DNA of 64,000 bases from an uncultured Candidatus Melainabacteria bacterium (GTDB lineage: Bacteria; Cyanobacteriota; Vampirovibrionia; Gastranaerophilales; Gastranaerophilaceae), in the NCBI GenBank assembly GCA_934754775.1, contig CAKVIM010000004.1, forward strand, positions 108,194 through 172,193. The letters run 5' to 3'. The notes under the pieces are model-generated. The model ran no database searches and was not told the DNA's origin. It saw only the letters and a program-made list of their open reading frames with translations. Every line of letters begins with the position of its first letter. The first letter of the stretch is position 1. Of this stretch, positions 25,101-34,222 are shown one piece after another. Both the position numbers and the translations under genes were made by a program.

Positions 25101-25772
25101 ATCCTAATCATTTATTGCCTATCCATTTTTTGTAAAGTTTTGTTTATAACGGAAAACACCACTAGCAACAGTGCTACTTTGCTCTTTGGCTGTTAAATCT
25201 TCAACTTTTGTTTTAGCACTCTGAACATTCTTTTCAGATAAAGTAACCTACTCTTTTTGAGCTTTTACTTGTGCTTTAAGCTATGTCGTAATTGATTTTT
25301 GAGCATTTTCTAAGCTTTCACCATTTTTAACTTGCTCAATTAATTGTGCCGCATACTTCTTGCCATTTTTAACTCCAAGTGCCTAAGTATTGAGAACTTC
25401 TTTGGCAGACTTGATGGAAGATTCTTGACTTTTTCTAACCTGCTCAACTGCTGATTTAGCTTCATTAATTTGCTTAGTTAAATTATCAGCAGAAACCTTC
25501 TAAAAAGCTTCATTAATTTTTTCTGCATTTTTAAGATAAGACGCAACCATTCTATCAATGTTCTTAACGTCCGCCGGCGTCTAAAACCCTTTAGAAATGG
25601 TTTTTTGAATTTCCTTTTCAAGCTATTCCAAAGACTCCATTGATTTATCTATGCCTAAGATATCAAGGCCTTTTGACTTTGCAGAGCTTTGAATTTGCTT
25701 AAGTTTAGTAGTAATATCATTTACATCCAATTTACCGACATACTACATTACTACTTTATCTTTGTTTGCCAT
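16158..25772 (-). CDS. tape measure protein, 4 exons, 2519 aa after splicing
   Basis: The exons are 25772-24207, 23883-23680, 22439-22203 and 21710-16158 (522, 68, 79 and 1850 codons plus stop). Exons 2-4 join into the classic phage tape measure core: MTAA|LRGFHMEMDQGS, then ESP|ENLGTALKTIIARF, then RNTQRY|IATTAAGSRQQSRF. Several dozen TAG codons are read as Gln, one inside the conserved TQRY motif, which in other phages is Gln. The protein has long coiled coils, a hydrophobic helix around 20700-20900, and a charged C-terminal half. Its length predicts an unusually long tail. The start at 25772 follows GAGGTGAG. Exon 2/3 junction coordinates are set by homology only; the other two junctions are supported by P1 and P10 pairing. 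Confidence 0.85.
21711..22202 (-). ncRNA. group I intron, tape measure intron 3
   Basis: Core elements in order on the minus strand: P (GAATTGCGGGAA), Q (AATCCGCAGCC), R (GTTCAACGACTATCG) and S (GATATAGTCTG). Exon end AGAGATAT pairs with the guide GTATCTCT, with the U.G pair at the splice site, and exon start ATAGC pairs with GCTAT as P10. Splicing restores QRY-IATTAAG. Between exon and core lies a strong ribosome site (AAAGGAGG) followed by a 12-codon ORF ending in TAA, probably the remnant of a lost endonuclease. Confidence 0.9.
22033..22071 (-). pseudogene. 12-codon ORF, probable endonuclease remnant in intron
   Basis: ATG at 22071 lies ten bases after AAAGGAGG and encodes MRIKPVIIDGKE, then TAA. 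A ribosome site of this strength before such a short frame, at the place where the neighbouring intron carries its endonuclease, suggests a gene deleted down to its start. Confidence 0.45.
22440..23679 (-). ncRNA. group I intron with LAGLIDADG endonuclease, tape measure intron 2
   Basis: Core: P (GAATTGTCGGGAAAA near 22730), Q (GTAATCCGCAGCG), R (GTTCAACGACTATCGGG) and S (AGATATAGTCTATTC). The endonuclease ORF lies upstream of P, in the P1/P2 region. Its core closely resembles intron 3 of the same gene, including a matching stretch around the ACGGGTAATGACCAAGG loop. I could not find convincing P1/P10 pairing, so ends are set by the expected ESP|ENLG protein junction and may be off by several codons. 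Confidence 0.75.
22758..23570 (-). CDS. LAGLIDADG homing endonuclease, intron-encoded
   Basis: A 270-residue protein starting at ATG 23570 after AAGGAGG. Residues 1-60 are a helix-turn-helix region (NKSINQIANDLKVDWSTIKRDL). Two LAGLIDADG motifs follow: AYWLGFLYADGS near residue 75 and FVRGYIDGDGYI near residue 160, each with the catalytic acidic residue. Two TAG codons (about 23364 and 23273) are read as Gln; the standard code would separate the HTH from the nuclease. It lies inside tape measure intron 2 and should cut intronless tape measure genes. Confidence 0.88.
23884..24206 (-). ncRNA. group I intron, tape measure intron 1, no ORF
   Basis: Exon end AGCGGCU pairs with the guide GGTCGCT, and exon start TTGCGTG pairs with CACGCAG immediately upstream of the guide (P10, seven pairs). 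Core: P TAATTGCTGGAA, Q AATCAGCAGCG, R GTTCAACGACTATCG, S AAGATATAGTCTAACC. Splicing gives TAA-LRGFHME in frame. Confidence 0.93.
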
Positions 25773-25787
25773 TTACTCACCTCATCT

Positions 25788-27731
25788 TTATTTTAATTTA
25801 ATTTTTATTCCTTTAAATAGTATTTTAATACCTAACTAAGCCTCAGTTAAGTTTCTTGGTAACCATTGATTATTAACTTTAATAAAACGTGTACCTTCTT
25901 GACTTTCCGCATATTTTTCAATAGAAGCATCTTCCGGCACAATAGCACAAAAGTTTGAAGAGCCACTTTTTGAAATTGAGACTAAATCTGTCGCTTTTGA
26001 ATCTGTTACTCTTGAAAAAGCATCTATAATAGCCTCATAAATTGTTAATAATATATAAGAAGAAAAGAAATATTGTCCATTAAGAAAATAAAGAGTATTG
26101 CTATTTAAATCTTTATCAACTGCCAATTCTTGTCTCGCAAGGGCAGGTAAAGCATCTAATAAAGCCATTTTAATTTCTTGCTCGCTATACAGACCTCCAC
26201 CTAAATCTTTAATTGCAGTAGAGTTAATGAGCAAAAACTATATCCGTTCTATCATATCTTTAGAAAAATAACGTTCTGCTATTTTTCCAGCCAAATCAAA
26301 AGAGGTGTCTTCATAAAGAGCTAAATTAGAGACTGAACGAGAATAATCTTTAGTTTGAATACCATAAATTTTTCTTACTCCGTCTTTTTCAAAAATAATA
26401 CGAATATCAACATTACCCTATCTAGTATCTGATAATTTTTCCTTGCCGGCCCACTCAACCGTAACACCATTAATACCAGCTTGTTCTAAAGCCAAAGCAA
26501 ATTCGTCAAGCATACCAGTTATTTGACCGCCGTCATAAGCAAAGAAGTTATCTATTCGAGAAATATCTTTTGAAAAAATTTTTTCATATGCTGTATTAAA
26601 AATTCCTCTCTAATTATCTACTGCTCCATACTCTTTAAAGATATTCCACCAAATATCTTCCAATTTTTTTACTATGTTTTTTCTTACAGCATCTTTTTCT
26701 GCTTTAGTCTTATTAGAAAAACCAATTAAATCGTTTGCAAAATAGGCTGTGATTTCTGTTTTTACAAAACCATCACCTTCTTGATTAACATAATGTATTG
26801 CTCCTCCTAAAGTTTTATCCAAAGTAGACTCTGCTAATGAAGCCTTTTTTTCCAAAGTTTCTAACCAATTATTATTAAAAATTTTTTTAAGAACTTGTTT
26901 CATTTTCTTTTCCTAATAACTAACTCTTTCTCCTGTACCTCCTTTATAAGCTAAATTTCCTACTAAAGCTTCTTTAATAATTCCTCCTACTTCGGTTTTC
27001 ATTTCAGTATCAAGTACACTCTTTATTCTCTCTTTCTCTTCCTCGCTTAAAAAAAATAAAGACTAAAGCATTTTAGCAATATTTTCTGCGGTTATACCAC
27101 TACCTGATTTACCTGAAATTTTATTTAGTGCAGTTTTAATTTGCTCTTTTCCTTTTTCTCTTGCAGTATCTCCTTTAACATTTTTATTCTTCAACTATTC
27201 TCCATATTTAGTAAAAGATGCTGTTGTTACACTCTTTTTAGCCTTTGCTTTAAAATCTTCACTTCTTGCAATTTTTACCAAATCTTTTGTCTAACTAATC
27301 TTTGAAAGTGTAGACTAGAACTTCTTAGAAGAATCATAAAGTTTTTTCTTTAATTCTTTAACCTTACTTTTATCAATTCTAAAATCTCCTACTAATTCGC
27401 TAGAACCCTAAATTGTTATATTAGAAAAATAAGGACTAACACTGTTAAAGCTTCCAATTAATTCTTGTTCCTTTTTTAGTTCATTATTAATTTTTTCAAT
27501 TAAATTCTAAATCATTTGATTTTTTGCTGATAAATCAGCTTTATCTTCTGTATGTTCAACTAAGTTATTACGAGCTTCTTGAATAACTTTTATCATTTCT
27601 TTTTTAGATTCATTGTCTTTACTTGAATAAGCTCGACCTTTATAATACCAATAATATTTATTAGAATTACTTACAATATTACTAAATGTATCTGGAGAGC
27701 TTTCATTTTTACTTTTGTTCCCTTTTGCCAA
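25788..27731 (-). CDS. tail-module protein with possible PD-(D/E)XK nuclease-like segment
   Basis: A 647-residue protein from ATG 27731 after GGAGGTGAA to TAA 25788, joined from several fragments by reading TAG as Gln (sites near 27507, 27408, 27312, 27291, 27195, 27063, 26916, 26610, 26418, 26247, 25836). The N-terminal half is Lys-rich and helical. The C-terminal half has a strand with VDIRIIF, about ten residues later GIQTKDYS, then helices; the D-x(n)-QxK spacing is what PD-(D/E)XK folds show. It lies directly before the tape measure, where tail assembly chaperones usually sit. No known family recognised; the nuclease idea is a hypothesis. Confidence 0.7.
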
Positions 27732-27743
27732 TCATTTCACCTC

Positions 27744-27775
27744 CAATAAAAAAGGACGACATTTCTGCCGCCCTC
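27744..27775 (-). terminator. terminator between tail-tube cluster and tape measure block
   Basis: On the minus strand GGGCGGCA-GAAA-TGTCGTCC is followed by TTTTTT, just after the TAA of the diverged tail-tube paralog. It would limit transcription into the tape measure block. Confidence 0.65.
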
Positions 27776-28678
27776 TTATATATAATCCCCTGTCAAATCA
27801 GTATCTAAGAAAGATAATTTCGCCAATGGGCTATTTTTCTTTAACTCATCTTCTGGATAAGCAGTAAAATAAAAATCTCCCACAGTTGACGTATTATATC
27901 CGCTTCCTAATCTCATTGATAAACTCGAAGACAATTTAATCTTAGGCAACTCCAATATCGCAGTGGTTACTTTACCACTTTTTTCATCCTTTACACTCAT
28001 TTTCCCATCGAGTTTGAGAAAACCATTAAAAAGTCGATTGCCGACTTCCACTTCCCTAATATTATCTTCACAATCACAAGTGTAATTTACCATTACCTTA
28101 CGATACATGGTTTCTGGAAATATTATTCTATTTCCACAAATTGAAAACGTTTTTATTGGCCGGCCTGTGTCTATATCATAACAGAATATCCATTTTGATT
28201 GAGACGGCGGCAATGGTTTAAGCATTAATTCTGGTCGTCTCCCCATTGGAAGAGGCTCAAAATCTGGATTTGGTTGTGCTCCAATTTTTTCTTCTAAACA
28301 ATTAGGCGCATGACGTAAGTCAACATAAGCATAATTTTCATCTTCTATTACGTCAACTATTTCACACAGCGGCACAGATTTAACTCTTTTATTTTTTAAT
28401 TGAGAATTACTTAATAAAGCATAACTCAAAGGAGATAAAACTCCGTGAGATATTGCAAAACTTACTTCTTTATCAAGTTCCCAATCAACTAATAAGCTAT
28501 TATTAATACCACCAATTGCTTTCTTACGAGATTTTGTTTCTCCGACCTAAGCGATTTCTGCCGTTTTAAAAGTTAGAAGTGGCTCATTTATACTAAACTT
28601 TCGGCCGCTTATCTCTATTGGTTGTCTAAGACGAATTGTTACATCATAAAGTTCTTTAATACCTACTAAACTATCCAT
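27776..28678 (-). CDS. diverged tail-tube-like paralog, 300 aa
   Basis: Starts at ATG 28678 after AAAGGAGGTG. It aligns by pattern with its four upstream neighbours: GIKELYDVTIRL for the YGIKEVADVTLY start, LLTFKTAEIAQ for LDTLKVSSVEKT, GGINNSLLVDWELDKEVSF for GNARLINWDYGKEI, then a Cys-containing domain and a C-terminal KIKLSSSLSMRLGSG segment in place of KVKSDQTITLEAEGDP. One TAG near residue 43 is read as Gln. It is the most degenerate of the five. It may cap or terminate the tube rather than form it. Confidence 0.7.
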
Positions 28679-28737
28679 AGGCCACCTCCTTTAATTTCTA
28701 TTGATAAAGTAGAATTAAAATAAGTCCTCTCTAAAAA

Positions 28738-28764
28738 AATAAGACGACATTACTGCCGTCTTAA
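28738..28764 (-). terminator. terminator at the end of the tail-tube paralog A gene
   Basis: AAGACGGCA-GTAA-TGTCGTCTT followed by ATTTTTTT on the minus strand; the stem overlaps the stop codon of the gene ending at 28761. Confidence 0.75.
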
Positions 28765-30107
28765 AAAATTTCGTCATTTTCAATTTGTATATTCTTAGCT
28801 TCTAATAATGTTGGAGTGTAATCATACTTAGAGCTTTGAGGAATAATCCTCGTGCCGCCGCAAGTGGTATCTTCATCAACATCAAATTGACGAAGTTCCA
28901 TCATTATTTCATTTGGAGGGCTAAGAACATCTATTGTCATTGAAAAAGTAGTTGGGTCACCATCTGCCTGCAATTCAATATTTGTTTGATTTGATATTGC
29001 GGCACGATTAATTACAAACTAATAACGAGAGTCTTTTTGAGTTTTTTGTTCTCGAATATAAGTTTCACCAACTATCTTAAAGTTTGTTGGAAATGTATTG
29101 GCATTGATAACTAAGGTCTTACCAATAAGAGAAGTTTCATCAAGTTTAGGCTTAAGAGTCCTACTCCACTTATAATAGATTGTGCCTTCTTTAAGTATCA
29201 GAGTTTCATCTTTTGTTTGTTCTTTAATAACATGATAGCCATCTCTATTTTCTTTAAAGAAAGGCTGCATTGTTTTTGGGTCATAGTAGATATTGTAGCC
29301 ATGACTTCTATCATCAAGATAATAGCTCAAAAGATTATCCATCTGTTCTTTCATATTAATCTTAAAACCGTCTTTTGACTCAACATAACACTTCTCAAAT
29401 CTATCTACGACTTCTAGTTCATAGTTCTCAGTATCAATTTTGCCTAATTGCTCAACATACTTAATCTAGTCAAATATAAGCTAAATTACTTCATTAGGAA
29501 GTGCCGCCCTGCGGTCTTCAATAGAATAAATTGCTCTAGTTTCATAAGCTTGTTTAATAAAAGTTCTAATTTCTGCTACATAAGGCTCATTTAGAAATTC
29601 TTTTGTTAAACCTACTAAGCTGCCCTACTTACCTATTTGCACCTCGAACATTTGTTCGACCGCAGCAATACTCTTACATTTCTGTCCAATAACAAAATAG
29701 ATAAGTTCTTCTTCTTCTTCGCTTAGTTTAGGAGAAGGATAAGCATAAATTGAGTAATTTAATCTACCATATTTATTCGCTAAATTAATTTTCGCAATTG
29801 CTGATGTATATTTGGATAATTTAGATTGAAGCCAACCAAAAGTCATATTTATGGAAGCCGGCGAAAATAAAGCATCTTCTAAAGATAAACTAATATTCTT
29901 ACCATAACTCCAAGAAATAACTTTTTGATTACCATAGCCGCCATTTGAAGTTGTTGTTTCACTACCTTGTTCAATATTTGAAACCTTTAAAGTATCAAGA
30001 AAAAGAACAGGAACATAAAACTCTTCATCACCAATTTCAATAATACTATAGAAAGTTACATCAGCAACTTCTTTTATTCCATATTTCTAAAATAAGTTCA
30101 CCGACAT
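28761..30107 (-). CDS. tail-tube-like paralog A, 448 aa
   Basis: Starts at ATG 30107, overlapping the upstream TGA (TGATG). The N-terminus NLF-Q-KYGIKEVADV has TAG where its paralogs have CAG or GAA, then VLFLDTLKVSN, VISWSYGKNISLSLEDAL and SPASI. The C-terminus has FKIVGETYIRE and QADGDPTTFSMTIDVL, the signature shared by all four long paralogs. A variable helical domain of about 180 residues is inserted between. Several TAG codons are read as Gln. The fold suggested is a tail tube or tube-decorating protein. Confidence 0.8.
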
Positions 30108-32230
30108 CACTCTCCATAGGTAATAGCTAAATTAGTAACCTTATCCGCAGTTATCCAATCTACTATCTTATTATTTTCATCTATTTCAGCTATTAAGATA
30201 AGATTACGATGCTCATTTTCAAAAGTTGCATAATCAAAATCTTCAATAGACGTAATATTAGGTAAAAGTTCTTTTTCATTAGCAAGAGGTAATCTTAAAT
30301 AAGTTTGTGCTTGATTATCTTTAGCATAGTCAGTTTGTTTAATTCGACAATCTTGTTCAACACAAAAAACTTCTTGCTGCCGCGGCGCCAGTATCTAAAC
30401 TTTGTGACTAACGGGTGCTTCATAAATATAAGTTACTTCTTCAAGAATATCAAACGGGACTATTCTTTGAGAAACAGAGTCGTCATCTTTACACTCTGTT
30501 TCATAACGAGTAAATTTAATCATTTGTCCATTATCACGTCTTAGAACTTTTAATGTCATATCAAGAGTACTAGGCTCTCCTTCTGCTTCAAGTGTTAAAT
30601 TAGTATCACTACTTAATTTACACAATGGAACTTCTATTTGATAGCATTGGTCTGCTCCAGTCTCTCTATCTCTGATATACGTTTCTCCAACGAGTTTAAA
30701 GACTCCAGGGAAATTTTTAGCATTAACCTCAATGCGTTGTCCTAAAGATTGATGTGCCGGGGCGCGGTCACGAGAGAAAAGAAAATAATGTTCTCCTTCT
30801 TTAAATATTTTTAAGTTACCTTGAACTACTTGTCCATTTGCTCTTATAAAAGTATGAGCATTTGGTTCATAAGGCCGCATAGTTATTGGGTCATAATAAA
30901 CGGACAAAATTGCTTGACTGTATTCAGGTAATTGTGCTAAGTTATAACTCTTAATATTATTATCAACATTTATCGCAAATGGTCTCGCGGCACAATATTC
31001 TTTAAAAGTATCCATAAAGTGAACATTTTTGATATGGCTATTAACATTTTGAATTGCATATTCTTCTGAGACTGTAGGAATATTTAAATCTTCAATGATG
31101 TAAAACGTACCAAGTAGAACAGGTCTACAGACAATTCGTTCATAGCCATCTGCATCGGTTACAACTTTCTTTGCTATTGCATAAAAATCTAATGCCGAGC
31201 AATATTCTCCTTTTTTATCAATGAACTAAATTCTTTTATTATTATTAAAATAAAAACTCTGATAGCAAAAATCTACATCAGACTCTACCGCCAAGTCTTT
31301 ATTCTCCCCTAACATTCTCATTTCGCAGTCTTTCCATTCATACTGCAAAACTGAATGTTCTATATCTTTTACTGAATAATCTATATAATCAGCTTCTTCG
31401 GCTGTAATCTAATAATCTTTATCACTCGAATCAATCTTCAAGTTTTTAAAAGAAAAAGAACCGAAATTATTTACTATAATTTCAGCTCGTTCCATTTTCT
31501 ACTTTATTATTTTATTAAAATAATCAATGGTATAAATTTTAATAATCTATCCCGATGCAGAACGAACAGGTTTTCCATTTCTCTCTAAATTAGTACCAAT
31601 AAAATGACCATTGTCTGGATTGACATTATCTTCCACCATATCAGAATGATGCCACTTAGAATACTTATAAGCCCCTTTACCAAAATTCCAAAGCACATAT
31701 TTAATCTCATTATCACAAGGACAGATAAATTTTTCTGTACGTCTCATGAGGTCTACTTGTGCTTGCAAATCAACACCTTCAATAGTTAGTCCACTATCTA
31801 AAGCTCGTTGCGCCGCAGCGCCATCTGTATTGATTTTCTCATATTCTTCTTTTGTTAGTTTAATCATAATCCAATAAATCGGATTACCAAACTCATCATT
31901 CTCATATATAAAAGGGTCCCAAAAGCCTTTAATTTTAATATTTTGAAGACCATAAAGACCGCCCCAAACTAGACTCTAAGAAGCTGGTGTAAATAAAGCA
32001 TCCTAAAGAGTTAGAGTAATCTCCTTACCATAGTCCCAAATAACTTGTTCCGCATTACCAAGACCGCCGCGGGCAGAGGTTTGCTCCGCGGTTTGCTCGG
32101 TAGAGGAAACTTTTAAAGTGTCAAAATGAATTACTGGAATATAGACTTCATTCTCATATTTATCATAAGTAATGCCATAAAGAGTTACATCTGCAACGTC
32201 TTTAATTCCATACTAATCAAATATGTTCAC
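30107..32230 (-). CDS. tail-tube-like paralog B, 707 aa
   Basis: Starts at GTG 32230 after GGAGGCG. FD-Q-YGIKDVADVTLYG has TAG at the position that is CAG in paralog C; LTL-Q-DALFTPAS likewise has TAG where C has GAG. The C-terminus carries FKLVGETYIRDRETGADQ and EAEGEPSTLDMTLKVL. A large insert in the middle (about 400 residues) contains ICPCDNEIKYVLWNFG and other segments not shared with the paralogs. The tail after the shared module has about 90 extra residues. TAG codons are read as Gln throughout. Confidence 0.8.
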
Positions 32231-32250
32231 TTTAATCGCCTCCTTTTATA

Positions 32251-34203
32251 TTATTCTGTTACAACCTCAGAAGAGCCGTCAACTGCATAGAAGCATCCAT
32301 TTTCGCCACGAACCATTTTTGATGCAACTTCATAAGCCGTAATCTCCATCATTGCTCCAACCTTTGGCTTAGCAACCTCAAGGTCAAGATTGAAAGTAGT
32401 TGGGTCGCCCTCAGCCTCAAGTGTAATTGTCTGGTCAGACTTAACTTTAACCTGTGGGAACTTAATCTGCATACGCTGGTCTTCGCCAGTATCTCTATCT
32501 CTGATATAAGTTTCACCAACAAACATATACATACCTGGCCACTGGTCTGCCTTAACTACAATTTTATTGCCTTTAATCTGCTTACCTGTTGGCGCAATAG
32601 TAAGAGATTTAATATAATATGGCTCGCCTTGATGCATCCAATAATCATCTGTAAATGGTTTCATTGTACGAGGATTTATATAAGCCCAGAGTTTGCCTTC
32701 TGTTTTTTCACTAATCTCAGAATTATCATATTCTTCTATGACAGTAGTATCCTTACCAACGACTGCATCTGGATTCTCGTTGTCTTTATCAAGTGGAGCA
32801 TCTGTATACTCAACCCAACGTTTTACGCCATCAATAAGCTCAATATTAGTAGTATTCTCAATAGGAGTTCCCTTCTCACTAACGCTAGAAACACTTATAA
32901 GCTTACCTTTTGTATATAGATGGCCTTGCGGTTCAGCAGTAACATTTTCCTCATTAACTTCATAAATCTTCTTAACCCATTTTACTGTATCTGATGGCTT
33001 AGCTCTATAAGCAGCCTTAATGCTCAATATATCATTTTCATATTTAGTAATAATAAAATAAATCATTTCATTAATACTCTCAAAACGAATCCACATATCG
33101 AGACCCTTAAACTCAGATGTAATAATCTGCTTAGCAGGTTCATACCAAGTAATTTCTCTATCACTTGTACTATTTATCTTATCCTCAGTTGTATTAGTAA
33201 CATAAGTATGATATACATCATTATTATCAACTACAACTGCAAGGAAAGTGGCCTGAGTTAAAGGAAGCTTAATATCAGAAACATTAGAAGGTGGGAAAGT
33301 ATGTGCTGCATTAGCACTATCTTCTTCAACAGAAGCAACTGTATGAGCAGACAAATTCTCTTTATACTTAGTCAAATATTTCTGAAGACTTTCTGCAACC
33401 TCATCTTGTCCATTATTCTGTTCATGCTCTGCAATATCCATCCAAGCATCAAAGATGATATAAGGTTTTGCCTTACTATCTTCTGCCGCAGGACCTACTC
33501 TATAAATTACTGCGTCTTTGAAATTAGAATAAGCGGCCGCCTCACCATTGAAAACTGAAACCTTTGAGTTCCAGTCAATCGGATAACTTCTACCTTCTAC
33601 ATCAAAAAATCTATCTGGAACTTGAGCTACTGACCTTACACCAGACTCAAGAATTAAACGCCATCTATAACTATGACCTAAAACAGTTCCAACACCCTGA
33701 ATTTTAGTACCATCAACAACCTCAGACTTTCTCAAAAGGTCCATTGACATTCCTTCTGCACCAGTCTACGGCAGAAGTCTACTTACTACGTGTTCATTGG
33801 GGTCATTACTTGTTCTAGGATAAATAGCTTTTTCCATTCTGGAAATTTTATTTACTGGATTGCGGCAATTGCAAACATCAGTATTATAATCAATCTTTCC
33901 GTCTTTCCAGTCGGCACTTAAAATACCGCCCCAGCAAAGACCGAGAGAAGCAGGAGTACAAAGGGCATCTTCGAGAGTTACGTTAATTTCCTTTCCATAA
34001 TCCCAATTAATCAATCTACTATTACCCAGGCCACCTTGTGCCCAAGTATTGCTCGCCGTTTTCTCAACCGATGAAACCTTTAAAGTATCAAGATAGAGAG
34101 CGGGGACATAATAGACCCCGCCACTGCCATCTTTCTTTTTATGGATACTGTAAAGTGTTACGTCGGCTACTTCTTTTATACCGTACTGGTCAAAAATGTT
34201 CAC
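32251..34203 (-). CDS. tail-tube-like paralog C, 650 aa
   Basis: Starts at GTG 34203 after GAGGTG. MNIFDQYGIKEVADVTLYS, YLDTLKVSSVEKTA, LINWDYGKEINVTLEDAL and TPASL form the N-terminal half module; YMFVGETYIRDRDTGEDQ and LEAEGDPTTFNLDLEVA the C-terminal one. Only one TAG (33766) occurs, and codons are more biased to C-ending forms than in TAG-rich neighbours, suggesting strong expression. The insert between half modules holds about 350 residues including YIIFDAWMDIAEHEQ. Confidence 0.85.
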
Positions 34204-34222
34204 CTTTTAACACCTCTTTAGA

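Noticed and set aside
16158..25772. Frameshifted or decayed prophage genes in the tail region
   Set aside because: All breaks are TAG in a constant frame plus intron cores; no TAA or TGA or frame change is needed, so the genes are intact.
32629..33558. Plus-strand ORFs opposite tail-tube paralog C
   Set aside because: Antisense shadows, same reasoning.
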